Source: Acidobacteriota bacterium (lineage in GTDB: Bacteria > Acidobacteriota > UBA6911). Taken from it: DNA of 64,000 nt. Below the pieces are notes generated by a model. The model saw only the letters and a list, made by a program, of their open reading frames with translations. It was not told the origin of the DNA and did not search any database. This document shows positions 26,511 through 35,746 of the stretch, in pieces. The stretch lies in contig JAFGIY010000237.1 in NCBI GenBank assembly GCA_016929335.1, positions 1 to 64,000 on the forward strand, in the 5' to 3' direction. Numbering within the stretch: position 1 is the first letter of the stretch; every line of letters begins with the position of its first letter. A program made the translations under genes and the position numbers.

Positions 26511-27200
26511 ATGAGCGATACAAATAGAAGCTTCTATGACGAACTCAAGACCTATATAACCATCAATGATGTGCTGCAGGTGCGGCTAATGGATGAGCCC
26601 ACCTCTGCCACTTACTACAGCAGAATTGATGACATATCGGAAGGAAAGCTGATAATTGCCTGGCCAACCAATGCCGGCATTCGGTTGATTCTGCATAGAG
26701 ATCAGATTCTGGATTTTTATTTTATCCGTGAAGGAACGCCGCATATGTTCAGCGGTCTTGTCGATGATACGAGAACTGAACCGATGCCGCAAATCATCAT
26801 TATTCTAAGCAGCGCGGTCAGCCAGGTACAGCGCCGCCAGAATTTTCGTGTCAAATGCCTGATTCCCGTTGAGATTGTCGGCAACATAAAAGAGGATCCC
26901 AGAAGTGATGAAACTACGGCTTTGACTGTCAAAACGGTCAGCAATGATCTCAGTGCCAGCGGGATTTCGGTGCGTTATGCGAAACGAATACCGGAAGGCT
27001 CTATAGTGAACATCAAGCTATCGCTGCCGGATGAGGGACCTCCTATCAGCATCCCCTGCAGCATAATCTATTCCGAATACCTCACGGAGAATCAAATCCT
27101 TTACCGCACGGGTTTTCGCTATCTGATGATCAGCGAGGCGGAACGGGCGCGTATCGTCCGTTATGTATACCGAACGCAGCTGCAAGGGCTGCATCCTTAA
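26511..27200 (+). CDS. YcgR-like PilZ domain protein
   Basis: A 229-residue cytosolic protein. A YcgR-type N-terminal domain (~15-100) precedes a PilZ domain (~105-225). The c-di-GMP-binding pattern is intact: R109-x3-R113 in QRRQNFRV and D146-x-S148-x-x-G151 in NDLSASG. It should read c-di-GMP and control motility or surface behaviour; the nearest candidate output in the window is the PilT-family motor at 8347-9465. Its TAA lies within the stem of the hairpin shared with accA. No strong promoter is obvious in the 206 bases before it. Confidence 0.88.
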   Translation: MSDTNRSFYDELKTYITINDVLQVRLMDEPTSATYYSRIDDISEGKLIIAWPTNAGIRLILHRDQILDFYFIREGTPHMFSGLVDDTRTEPMPQIIIILSSAVSQVQRRQNFRVKCLIPVEIVGNIKEDPRSDETTALTVKTVSNDLSASGISVRYAKRIPEGSIVNIKLSLPDEGPPISIPCSIIYSEYLTENQILYRTGFRYLMISEAERARIVRYVYRTQLQGLHP

Positions 27201-27230
27201 TCCGCTTTATTAATGAATAAAGCGGGTTAA
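27197..27230. terminator. Bidirectional hairpin between convergent PilZ and accA genes
   Basis: A 15-base-pair stem (27197-27211 with 27216-27230, one G-T pair) around a four-base AATG loop. The two gene stop codons (TAA at 27198-27200 and the reverse-strand TAA at 27227-27229) both sit in the stem. Neither strand has a good T-run after it, so it may act as a weak terminator or an mRNA 3'-end stabiliser. Confidence 0.6.
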
Positions 27231-28117
27231 AGGATCGAGATGGCTCCCAATCGGCGGAATTTGAAATAGCGCTCCTCGCGGATTTCATTCCCGGGTTTTC
27301 CAAGCAAGGACTCCAGGGAGGGCCTCAGCTGTTTATCCAGAAAATCGGCGGCTGCGTCATAATCGGAATGAGCTCCATCCGGAGGCTCCGGCACAACTTC
27401 ATCGATGATTCCCATTTCTTTGAGATCGGCAGCGGTAATTTTCAGTGCATCCGCTGCTGTTTCCACATGTTCCTGGTCTTTCCAGAGAATGGCGGAGCAT
27501 CCTTCAGGTGTAATGACCGTGTAAATCGCGTTTTCCTGCATCAATATGCGGTTGCCTACCGCGATTCCCAAAGCGCCGCCACTCCCGCCTTCGCCGATAA
27601 TGCATACGACGATGGGCACTTCGAGACGGGCCATTTCGCGAAGATTATATGCAATTGCCTCCGCCTGACCTCGTTCTTCCGCTCCGACTCCGGGGTAAGC
27701 ACCGGGAGTGTCTACAAAGGAGATGATGGGACGCGAAAATTTGTCGGCAAGTTTCATGGCCCGAATAGCCTTGCGATATCCCTCAGGCTGCGCGCATCCG
27801 AAGTTCCTGAGCTGGCGCTGCTTGATATCCCGCCCTTTTTGATGTCCCACGATCATTACGGGAGTGCCGTGATATAAGGCCATTCCGGTTATTATGGCCG
27901 GATCGTCAGCAAAGCGGCGATCGCCGTGAATTTCCGAAAAGTCCTGAAAAAGCCTTTGCACATAATCCAGCGTGTAGGGACGCAGATCATGCCGGGCAAG
28001 AAGAGTTCTTTTATAAGCAGCTCCCTTGCTGTCCTTGCGAAGTCTCTCCACCTCGGCCCGCAACCGCTCGATTTCGGCCTGGGATGATTCACCAGGATCC
28101 ATCTTATTCATCCTCAC
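27227..28117 (-). CDS. accA: Acetyl-CoA carboxylase carboxyltransferase subunit alpha
   Basis: A 296-residue crotonase-fold subunit of the carboxyltransferase that makes malonyl-CoA for fatty-acid synthesis. Family marks: LARHDLRPYTLDYVQ, GHQKGRD, FGCAQPEGYRKA, DTPGAYPGVGAEERGQ and IGEGGSGGALGIAVG. The N-terminal coiled-coil part before the conserved core is short compared with E. coli. Start options are GTG at 28117, ATG at 28111 and ATG at 28102, the last with GAGG nine bases upstream. accD is not in the window. It is the last gene of the hisG-guaA-dnaE-accA run, 104 bases after dnaE. Confidence 0.95.
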   Translation of the reverse strand: MRMNKMDPGESSQAEIERLRAEVERLRKDSKGAAYKRTLLARHDLRPYTLDYVQRLFQDFSEIHGDRRFADDPAIITGMALYHGTPVMIVGHQKGRDIKQRQLRNFGCAQPEGYRKAIRAMKLADKFSRPIISFVDTPGAYPGVGAEERGQAEAIAYNLREMARLEVPIVVCIIGEGGSGGALGIAVGNRILMQENAIYTVITPEGCSAILWKDQEHVETAADALKITAADLKEMGIIDEVVPEPPDGAHSDYDAAADFLDKQLRPSLESLLGKPGNEIREERYFKFRRLGAISIL

Positions 28118-28221
28118 TTGAAAATCATGCGGAGTAACTTCCGGTTTTATCAGCAGGTTGATTCAGCTTATTTAACCGGAATCGCCTCCCGATTTCGGGA
28201 AGCACATGCGGCGAATCGCAT

Positions 28222-31200
28222 TCAGTTCAAAATATGAACGGAACCGGTGCCGCAGATGCTTTCAATTTGCCGGATCAGGTCGCTGCTGGACTTCACTTTT
28301 ACAAAATCAGCGGACTGAATGTTAACACGGAAATCGGAGGGATGATAGAGTTCCACTTCCACTCCCGTCTCTCCCCGGTTGTTTTCCAGCAGACGATGGA
28401 GCAAGGTCGCCGATTCCGGAGACAAGCTGGAAATGCAGGCAGAGATGCGAAGTGTTTTGGCGCTGCGTTCGGAAATTCCCGATAGCGGCTGCAAGTCGGA
28501 GGCAATAATTTTGCAGCCCCTCTCATCCTCGCACTCAAAACGCCCAGAGACCAGGATGGGAAAATCCGCTGCCAAATAGGGCTCAAATTTGGGGTAGGCG
28601 TTCGGAAATACCACGGTCTCAACAGCCCCTGTAAGATCCTCTAACGTAAAAAGAGCCATCAAATCGCCCTTTTTGGTTCGGCGCGTCCGATGCTCGGTCA
28701 CAATACCGGCGATCTTACATTCGACGGTTTCCGCATCTCCTATCAGTTCCGCGATGCTCTTCTTGCTGAAACGGGCGACCTCGGAGGCAAAACGGTCGAG
28801 AGGATGGCCCGAAACGTAGAATCCAAGAGTTTCCTTTTCGAATGCCAGCCTCTGCTCCAGCGGCCACTCCGGCACGTCGGGTGGAGCCGGTTCTGCAATG
28901 GATGATTGGCTGGGCGACAGCCCGGCAAATAGGCCCTTTTGTCCGCTTTCCCGGTCGCGACGCGCTTTTTGGCCATGCTCGATTGCCGTATCGATCATTG
29001 CCATGCACTGAGAACGTCTCCATCCGAGAGAATCCAGAGCTCCGCTCTTGACAAGACTCTCCAGCACGCGCTTATTTAACGAGCGGGAATCGACTTCTTC
29101 GCAAAAATGGAAAAGACTGCGGAATCGTCCGTTTTGATCGCGGAATTGAAGAACCGATCGAATGGCTCCTTCGCCGACATTCCGAATCGCCAGCATTCCG
29201 AATCTGATTTTTCCCCCTGAAGACTGAAAATCCAGCCCGCTTTCGTTGATGTCAGGAGGGAGGATGGGAATACCCATGTCTTTGCATTCGGCAATGTACA
29301 TGACGATTTTTTCCGTATTCCCGATTTCGCTCGACAGTAAGGCCGCCATGAATTGAACCGGATAGTGGACTTTGAGATAGGCCGTCTGATAGGCAAGCAA
29401 GGCATATGCCGTACTGTGAGATTTATTGAATCCATACTGCGCGAATTGCTCCATCAGATCAAAAACCTGTACTGCGGCTTTATCGGGAATTTTGTTTTGG
29501 CGTGCACCCTCGACGAACTTGTTCCGCATGGATGTCATGACATCCACCATCTTTTTGCCCATTGCCTTGCGCAATATGTCCGCTTCTCCAAGAGAGAATC
29601 CGGCCATTTTGCTGGCTATCTGCATTACCTGTTCCTGATAGACGATTACTCCATAGGTTTCCTTCAGGATATCTTCCAGGGCAGGGTGAGGATAGCGCAC
29701 CTCAATCAAACCCTGCTTCCGCTTGATAAAATCCGGAATCATGTCCATGGGACCGGGCCGGTAGAGCGCATTTAAAGCAATGAGGTCCTCAAATCGCTCC
29801 GGCCTTAAACGACGCAATTCAGCCTTCATTCCCCCGCTTTCAAATTGAAAGATTCCGTTTGTCCGGCCTTCGGAGAAAAGGGAAAAAACCTGAGGATCCG
29901 TCAATGGAATCGAGGACAAGTCGAGTTCAATCTGCTTCTCCTCGCGAACGCGACGTACGGTGCTATTGATCACGGTCAGCGTAGTCAAAGCAAGAAAATC
30001 CATTTTCAGGAGTCCGATCGACTCCAAATCCTTCATGCTGTATTGTGTTGTAATTTCATCCTTGTTGGTTTTTTGCAGCGGGACCAATTCCACCAGGGGT
30101 TTTGGGGCAATGACCACGCCTGCCGCGTGTGTTGACGAATGACGGGACAATCCTTCCAACCGCAGGGCAATTTCAATCAGCTTGGCGATTTGAGGATTTT
30201 TCATCTCCTCCGCCAACCGCGGTTCCTGCACCAGGGATTTTTCGATTTTGGCGTTTAATTCCTCAGGAATAAGCTTGGCAATACGATCAACCTCACCATA
30301 GGGGATATTGAGGCTTCTTCCAACATCCCGAATGACGCCTCGAGCCGCCATGGTGCCGAATGTAATAATCTGGCAGACGCATTCGCGGCCGTATTTCTTG
30401 GCTACATATTCGATAACCTCGGAACGCCGGTTCATACAAAAGTCCATGTCGATGTCGGGCGGCGCTATGCGTTCAGGATTGAGAAATCGCTCAAAGAAAA
30501 GCTCATACTGCAGCGGATCGATGTCTGTAATGCCCATGCTATAGGCAACAAGACTGCCTACCACCGACCCCCTGCCGGGGCCAACGGGAATGGCATGATC
30601 CCGGGCATACTTGATCAAATCCCAAACGATCAGAAAGTAGCTCGAAAACTGCATTTGCTTGATCATCTCAATTTCGAAATCCAGCCGGCGTTCATAGGCG
30701 GAGAGAGGGTATTTGAGATATCCGGTATCCGAAAGCTCCTGCAGATGACGGCGCCGTTCCTCGAATCCCAAGCGAACCGTCTTTTCAAAATAACTGTCGG
30801 CCGTAAATCCTTCGGGGACTTCAAACGGAGGGAGCGGCTGCTTGGTCTCGATTATAAGATCGCAGCGCTCGGCAATTCGAACCGTGTTCTCGATTGCTTC
30901 GGGAATTTGACCCCAGAGGGCACTCATCTCTTCATAGGATTTGAAATAGAATTGATCCGTTTCGTAGCGCATACGGTCCGGCTGATCCACGATTTTGCCG
31001 GTGCCGATGCAAAGAAGAACATCATGGGCGACACTGTCATCGCGGCGCAGATAGTGAGAATCGTTGGTGCAGACAAGCGGGATTCCCGTTTTTTTCGACA
31101 TCTCAATAATCAGGGGATTGATCCGGTGCTGCGCGGGTAAATTATGGTCCTGCAGCTCAAGATAAAAATTCCCGTCACCGAAGATATCCCGGAGTTCTAA

Positions 31201-31683
31201 GGCCTCCGCCAGCGCGGCATCCGGTTGCTCCATGAGCAGCTTTTGGGGCACCGCCCCTTTCAAACAGGCGGATAGGGCGATCAATCCCCGGCTGTACTGA
31301 GATAAAAGCTCTTTGTCTACCCGCGGTTTATAATAAAAGCCCTCAAGGAAGCCGGCGGAAACCAGACGGCTGAGATTATGATAGCCCTCAAGATTCTCGG
31401 CGAGCAGGACCAGATGATTGGACTGATCACCGCCGCCGGTTTTTTTGTGGCGACTTTCTTTGGCGACATATATTTCGCAGCCGATGATCGGCTTTAATCC
31501 CTTTTTGCGAGCCGTGTTGTAAAACTGGATGGCTCCAAAAAGATTGCCGTGATCCGTAAGAGCCAGAGCCGGCATTCTCATTTCCAGAGCCAAATCTACA
31601 AGACTTTCAATTTTGGATGCACCGTCAAGCAGACTATAGTCGGAATGGTTGTGAAGGTGCACGAAAGCTGTTGGTTCTGGCAC
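28222..31683 (-). CDS. dnaE: DNA polymerase III subunit alpha
   Basis: A 1153-residue replicative polymerase. An N-terminal PHP domain (HNHSDYSLLDGASKIESL, ~8-280) precedes the polymerase core with its catalytic acidic residues in PPDIDMDFC (~400). The HhH and OB-fold regions follow, with AGIVTEHRTRRTKKGDLMA near residue 1000. Length fits DnaE1. The GTG start is six bases after GGGAG, which lies in the end of guaA; the guaA stop is only 3 bases away. Confidence 0.97.
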   Translation of the reverse strand: MPEPTAFVHLHNHSDYSLLDGASKIESLVDLALEMRMPALALTDHGNLFGAIQFYNTARKKGLKPIIGCEIYVAKESRHKKTGGGDQSNHLVLLAENLEGYHNLSRLVSAGFLEGFYYKPRVDKELLSQYSRGLIALSACLKGAVPQKLLMEQPDAALAEALELRDIFGDGNFYLELQDHNLPAQHRINPLIIEMSKKTGIPLVCTNDSHYLRRDDSVAHDVLLCIGTGKIVDQPDRMRYETDQFYFKSYEEMSALWGQIPEAIENTVRIAERCDLIIETKQPLPPFEVPEGFTADSYFEKTVRLGFEERRRHLQELSDTGYLKYPLSAYERRLDFEIEMIKQMQFSSYFLIVWDLIKYARDHAIPVGPGRGSVVGSLVAYSMGITDIDPLQYELFFERFLNPERIAPPDIDMDFCMNRRSEVIEYVAKKYGRECVCQIITFGTMAARGVIRDVGRSLNIPYGEVDRIAKLIPEELNAKIEKSLVQEPRLAEEMKNPQIAKLIEIALRLEGLSRHSSTHAAGVVIAPKPLVELVPLQKTNKDEITTQYSMKDLESIGLLKMDFLALTTLTVINSTVRRVREEKQIELDLSSIPLTDPQVFSLFSEGRTNGIFQFESGGMKAELRRLRPERFEDLIALNALYRPGPMDMIPDFIKRKQGLIEVRYPHPALEDILKETYGVIVYQEQVMQIASKMAGFSLGEADILRKAMGKKMVDVMTSMRNKFVEGARQNKIPDKAAVQVFDLMEQFAQYGFNKSHSTAYALLAYQTAYLKVHYPVQFMAALLSSEIGNTEKIVMYIAECKDMGIPILPPDINESGLDFQSSGGKIRFGMLAIRNVGEGAIRSVLQFRDQNGRFRSLFHFCEEVDSRSLNKRVLESLVKSGALDSLGWRRSQCMAMIDTAIEHGQKARRDRESGQKGLFAGLSPSQSSIAEPAPPDVPEWPLEQRLAFEKETLGFYVSGHPLDRFASEVARFSKKSIAELIGDAETVECKIAGIVTEHRTRRTKKGDLMALFTLEDLTGAVETVVFPNAYPKFEPYLAADFPILVSGRFECEDERGCKIIASDLQPLSGISERSAKTLRISACISSLSPESATLLHRLLENNRGETGVEVELYHPSDFRVNIQSADFVKVKSSSDLIRQIESICGTGSVHILN

Positions 31684-31686
31684 TTG

Positions 31687-33264
31687 CTACTCCCATTCGA
31701 TGGTTCCCGGAGGTTTTGAGGTTATATCATAAACAACTCGATTGATTCCCCGTACTTCATTGACAATGCGCGTTGAGATTCTCTCGAGGACTTCATACGG
31801 AATTTTCGCCCAATCGGCCGTCATTCCGTCCATGCTGGTAACAATGCGAAGTGCCGCGACATTTTCATAGGTACGGTCGTCACCCATTACGCCTACGCTG
31901 CGGATTGGAAGCAATACGACGAAAGACTGCCATATTTCGCGCAAGAGGCCTGCTCTCTCTGTTTCTTCCTGGACGATGGCATCCGCATCTCTGAGGAGCG
32001 CCAGGCGCTCGGGTGTTACCGATCCCAGGATACGAACCGCGAGACCGGGACCGGGAAACGGCTGACGATATATAAACCGGGAATGCACACCAAGTTCCTC
32101 TCCCACCTTCCGCACTTCATCTTTAAAAAGCTCGCGCAGCGGTTCAATGAGCTGAAACTTCATGTCAAGCGGCAACCCGCCCACATTATGGTGAGACTTG
32201 ATGACTGCAGAGGGGCCTCGAACGGATGTGGACTCAATGACGTCAGGATAGAGCGTTCCCTGAACAAGAAAAGGAGGATCTCCATGAACGCCGGCTTGTT
32301 CTTCAAAAACGCGGATGAATTCTTCTCCGATGATTTTGCGTTTCTGTTCAGGATCTTCGACATCCCGCAAACGTGATAGAAACTTCTGCCGTGCATCAAC
32401 ACCCACAACCTTGAGATGCAGGCGTTCCAGGAAGTTTTGCAGTACCGTTTCGTATTCATTTTTGCGCAGCAATCCGTTGTCCACGAAGACGCAGGTTAGC
32501 CGGTCTCCGATTGCTTTATGCACAAGCAGGGCGGCAACGGTAGAATCCACACCGCCGCTGAGGCCGCAGATTGCACGGTCGGAACCGATTTTCGCAGAAA
32601 TGGAATCCACAGTCGATTGGACAAACGCTGCCATTGTCCAATCGCCTTTGCACCCGCAAGCCTTGAAAAGGAAGTTTTTCAAAATATCCGTTCCATGATG
32701 CGTATGGACAACTTCGGGGTGAAATTGCAGTCCCCAGATCCGTCGATCCGGAGCGCCCGCTGCGGCAATTAAACCTCCAGAGCGGGCCAAAACCTTGAAT
32801 CCTGAAGGAAGAGTCTCGACTCGGTCTCCATGACTCATCCATGCCTGAAATTGGTCAGGCAAATCAGTCCAAAGCATGTCCTGTTCGCTTACATCTACAA
32901 TGGCTTTTCCAAACTCACGGCGGTCGCCACCGGAAACAACGCGGCCACCCAAACTCGCAGCGATCAGCTGGAGCCCGTAACATATCCCCAGAACGGGCAA
33001 CTCCGCTTTAAAAAGCTCGAGGGGAAGAGCAGGACTCCCTTCGCGGATAACTGAATCCGGGCTTCCTGAAAGTATAATTCCAAACGGCCTGGTTTCCCGG
33101 ATTTTTTCGGCAGCGTCGTAATAGGGAATTATCTCGCAATACACCGACAACTCTCGAACTCTGCGCGCGATAAGCTGAGTATATTGAGAACCAAAGTCCA
33201 GAATAAGTACGTTTTCGTGATAAATGAGCTTGCTCCAGTTCCTATTCTGACTGCTTTCAGGCAA
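31687..33264 (-). CDS. guaA: GMP synthase (glutamine-hydrolysing)
   Basis: Converts XMP to GMP with glutamine and ATP. The class I glutamine amidotransferase domain carries the nucleophile in [12 protein letters not shown] and the His/Glu in QFHPEV. The ATP-pyrophosphatase domain has the P-loop [14 protein letters not shown] (~225), and the C-terminal dimerisation domain ends [16 protein letters not shown]. With the TTG at 33264 the protein is 525 residues but begins with an extra ~13-residue segment and has no Shine-Dalgarno. An ATT at 33225, seven bases after GGAG, would give a 512-residue protein starting just before VLILDFGSQ, as in most homologues. The TTG start overlaps hisG by 8 bases. 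Confidence 0.97.
   Translation of the reverse strand: MPESSQNRNWSKLIYHENVLILDFGSQYTQLIARRVRELSVYCEIIPYYDAAEKIRETRPFGIILSGSPDSVIREGSPALPLELFKAELPVLGICYGLQLIAASLGGRVVSGGDRREFGKAIVDVSEQDMLWTDLPDQFQAWMSHGDRVETLPSGFKVLARSGGLIAAAGAPDRRIWGLQFHPEVVHTHHGTDILKNFLFKACGCKGDWTMAAFVQSTVDSISAKIGSDRAICGLSGGVDSTVAALLVHKAIGDRLTCVFVDNGLLRKNEYETVLQNFLERLHLKVVGVDARQKFLSRLRDVEDPEQKRKIIGEEFIRVFEEQAGVHGDPPFLVQGTLYPDVIESTSVRGPSAVIKSHHNVGGLPLDMKFQLIEPLRELFKDEVRKVGEELGVHSRFIYRQPFPGPGLAVRILGSVTPERLALLRDADAIVQEETERAGLLREIWQSFVVLLPIRSVGVMGDDRTYENVAALRIVTSMDGMTADWAKIPYEVLERISTRIVNEVRGINRVVYDITSKPPGTIEWE
33226..33236 (-). promoter_or_regulatory. Shine-Dalgarno match before a possible ATT start of guaA
   Basis: GGAG on the minus strand (33236-33233), a seven-base spacer, then ATT at 33225-33223. 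No in-frame ATG or GTG lies near it. Initiation here would trim the non-conserved N-terminal extension of guaA. Confidence 0.4.
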
Positions 33265-34144
33265 TCAGCTTGTTCAGGGGATACTCGATTATACCTTCGG
33301 CGCCGGCTCTCTTGAGGTCGGGTATCATGCTCTTAACCACTTTTTCTTCCACCACTACCTCGAGTGCTATCCATCCCGATAACGTCAAAGGACTCACAGT
33401 GGGGCGCTTTAAGGAGGGAAGAATCCCCATGATTTTCGGCAGGTCGCTTTCCTTCAGATTCATCTTCAGCCCGACCATTCCTTCTGCCGCCAATGCACCC
33501 TTTAGAAGGATGGCGATGTTTTCCATTTTCTTCCGCTTCCAGGGATCATTCCATGCATCTCTGTTGGCAATAAAGCGTGTGGTCGAAGACAGAATATCTT
33601 CAATTATTCGCAACTGATTGGCTTTAAGTGATCTTCCGGTCTCTGTCAGCTCCACAATAGCATCTACAAGAATGCCGGCTTTGGCTTCCGTGGCACCCCA
33701 TGAATATTCCACTTTGGCTTTCACCTTGCGCTTCGCGAGATATTTTTTAACGTAGCTGACCAGTTCTGTAGCTATGGTTTTTCCCTGCAGATCCTTGATT
33801 GATTGGATCTTTGAGCTTTCCGGAACGGCCAGCACCCAGCGCACGGGTTTGAATCCGGATTTTCCATACACAAGTTCGCAGATCTGTTTTACATGAACGC
33901 CGGTTTCCAGAATCCAGTCCTGCCCGGTGATGCCTGCATCAAACAATCCATCCTGTACATATTTACCCATTTCCTGGGAGCGGATGAGCATAACCTCAAT
34001 CTCCTCGTCATCACAATACGGGAAATAGGAACGATCGCTGGAATTGATGCGGATGCCTGCCTTCCGAAATAGCTCCATAGTGGCGTCCTGAAGGCTTCCT
34101 TTCGGCATTCCCAGCTTGAGTGTCTTTTTAGCAGCGCTTGACAT
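33257..34144 (-). CDS. hisG: ATP phosphoribosyltransferase, long form
   Basis: A 295-residue first enzyme of histidine biosynthesis, joining ATP and PRPP. The N-terminal catalytic domain is recognised by [14 protein letters not shown] and [12 protein letters not shown], with the conserved E-x4-TGRS-like stretch [13 protein letters not shown] (~165). The extra C-terminal ACT-like regulatory domain (~215-290) marks the long, HisZ-independent, histidine-inhibited form. The ATG at 34144 has AGGAG five bases upstream; the frame is open further upstream but not conserved. No other his biosynthesis gene is in the window. Its stop overlaps the TTG start of guaA. Confidence 0.94.
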   Translation of the reverse strand: MSSAAKKTLKLGMPKGSLQDATMELFRKAGIRINSSDRSYFPYCDDEEIEVMLIRSQEMGKYVQDGLFDAGITGQDWILETGVHVKQICELVYGKSGFKPVRWVLAVPESSKIQSIKDLQGKTIATELVSYVKKYLAKRKVKAKVEYSWGATEAKAGILVDAIVELTETGRSLKANQLRIIEDILSSTTRFIANRDAWNDPWKRKKMENIAILLKGALAAEGMVGLKMNLKESDLPKIMGILPSLKRPTVSPLTLSGWIALEVVVEEKVVKSMIPDLKRAGAEGIIEYPLNKLIA

Positions 34145-34528
34145 GGATTCTCCTGACATCGTTAAGGCGGCTTTGCGCCGGCTTCTTTTGCGAAACGCAA
34201 AGGATAATACCGGTACGGCCAGAATTCCACCGGATTTCTTCCGGATTTTGCTCATGCAGGCTTCCCTAGTCCTCATTCATGATGCTTTTGCTGCGGCAGC
34301 GGATCCGGGCATGTCTGCAGCGTTGCGCTCGGTCGGATTCCTCGACGTACTGTCGAGTCTGCCTTCGGAATCCTCCCGTCGCGCGCCTCGCAGCCAAGCC
34401 CGTCTGCACCGCCCCGCGACGAACCTTCATGAATAAAGCGGGCTGGCGACATGGCGGTTCACGCATTTCGGCATTCCTATGAGATCCTTCGTATGCTATT
34501 TCTTTTTAGAATATTCAGGGGAGGGATT
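34145..34528. other. Divergent intergenic region, no gene
   Basis: This 384-base gap separates divergent hisG and rocD. It holds small hairpins just upstream of hisG (34166-34169 with 34176-34179, and 34185-34192 with 34196-34203), which would lie in the hisG leader, and a GC-rich palindromic element (34311-34396). No ORF with a credible start or family match is present, and I find no convincing -35/-10 pair on either side. GGGGAGGG at 34518-34525 is the rocD ribosome-binding site. Confidence 0.6.
34311..34396. repeat. Imperfect palindromic element (REP/MITE-like)
   Basis: A nested inverted repeat: an outer stem GGATTCC (34335-34341) with GGAATCC (34367-34373), and an inner CTCGAC (34341-34346) with GTCGAG (34352-34357) around a GTACT loop. 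The pairing extends more weakly outward into GC-rich arms (GCGCTCGG on the left, CCCGTCGCGCGCC on the right). The composition differs from nearby genes. Only one full copy is seen, so calling it a dispersed repeat family is an inference. A possible half copy is at 1-52. Confidence 0.45.
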
Positions 34529-35731
34529 ATGGATAGCAGCGAATACATCAGGCTGGAGGAAACTTACGGCGCTCACAATTATCGCCCGCTTGATGTTGTA
34601 CTTACACGCGGCCAGGGAATCTGGGTCTGGGATGTCGATGGGAAAAGATACCTGGATTGTCTCTCCGCCTATTCTGCGGTGAACCAAGGCCATTGCCACC
34701 CCAGAATTCAGGCCGCTCTTATGGAACAAGCCGGGAAGCTTACTCTTACTTCCAGAGCTTTTCGAAACGACCAGCTGGCGCTTTTTTATAAAGAAATTTG
34801 TGATTTGACCCGCTCGCACAAGGTGCTCCCCATGAATAGCGGAGCTGAAGCCGTAGAAACCGTTATAAAGGCAGTGAGAAAGTGGGGATATCAAGTGAAA
34901 GGCGTTCCGCACAACCAGGCGGAAATTATTGTATGTTCCAACAATTTCCATGGGCGGACCATTACCATTGTTGGATTCAGCACGGATCAGCCCTATCGCG
35001 AGGGTTTCGGCCCTTTCACCCCGGGATTCAAGGTCATTCCATTCGGCAATACCGATGCTCTGGAAAATGCCATTACTTCCAATACGGTCGGTTTCCTTGT
35101 CGAGCCTATTCAGGGAGAAGCAGGCGTGATTGTGCCTCCACCCGGCTATTTGGCCAGGGCAAAAACAATCTGCAAAAAGAACAATGTCGTCTTCATACTT
35201 GATGAAATCCAGACTGGATTGGGCCGTACGGGAAAGCTTCTGGCAGAAGAGCATGACCGGATTGAGGCGGATTTAAGCATCATCGGGAAGGCTCTTTCCG
35301 GCGGCTTCTACCCCATTTCGGCAGTGCTTTCCAATATGGAAGTCCTTGGAGTATTGCGTCCGGGCGATCATGGAAGCACTTTTGGCGGAAATCCTCTTGC
35401 CTGCGCCGTCGCGCGAATGGCTTTAAAAGTGCTCCTGGAAGAAGGAATGATCGACAATGCAGCAAAAATGGGAGATTATCTGATTTCTCAATTGAGGAGC
35501 ATCCGAAGTCCCAACATCAAAGAGGTGCGCGGTAAGGGATTGCTGATTGGATTGGAGCTTCATCCCGAAGCCGGCGGAGCCAGAAGGTTCTGCGAGGCAC
35601 TCATGAAAAAGGGATTGCTATGTAAAGAGACTCATGAGAATACTGTGCGCTTTGCGCCGCCGCTTATAATCGGGAAGGAAGATATTGATTGGGCGCTGGA
35701 GCAGATTGAGCCCGTGTTCATGCAGGAATAG
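34529..35731 (+). CDS. rocD: Ornithine--oxo-acid transaminase
   Basis: A 400-residue class III PLP aminotransferase that converts ornithine and 2-oxoglutarate to glutamate semialdehyde. Family marks: [13 protein letters not shown] at the N-terminus, [30 protein letters not shown], the aspartate in [14 protein letters not shown] and the PLP lysine in [12 protein letters not shown]. The ATG at 34529 follows GGGGAGGG; the longer frame from 34451 is not conserved. It is closer to RocD than to ArgD. uppP starts 15 bases later, an unusual but probably co-transcribed neighbour. Confidence 0.93.
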   Translation: MDSSEYIRLEETYGAHNYRPLDVVLTRGQGIWVWDVDGKRYLDCLSAYSAVNQGHCHPRIQAALMEQAGKLTLTSRAFRNDQLALFYKEICDLTRSHKVLPMNSGAEAVETVIKAVRKWGYQVKGVPHNQAEIIVCSNNFHGRTITIVGFSTDQPYREGFGPFTPGFKVIPFGNTDALENAITSNTVGFLVEPIQGEAGVIVPPPGYLARAKTICKKNNVVFILDEIQTGLGRTGKLLAEEHDRIEADLSIIGKALSGGFYPISAVLSNMEVLGVLRPGDHGSTFGGNPLACAVARMALKVLLEEGMIDNAAKMGDYLISQLRSIRSPNIKEVRGKGLLIGLELHPEAGGARRFCEALMKKGLLCKETHENTVRFAPPLIIGKEDIDWALEQIEPVFMQE

Positions 35732-35746
35732 CCGCTCGGAGGTTTA

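Noticed and set aside
33265-34276. Long upstream extension of hisG to 34276
   Set aside because: The extra residues are not conserved, and AGGAG sits five bases before the ATG at 34144.
27214-34442. A 14-base shared string (ATGAATAAAGCGGG) in the PilZ/accA hairpin and in the hisG-rocD gap
   Set aside because: Several chance matches of this length are expected. One copy is half of a hairpin and the other is not, so a common origin is not supported.
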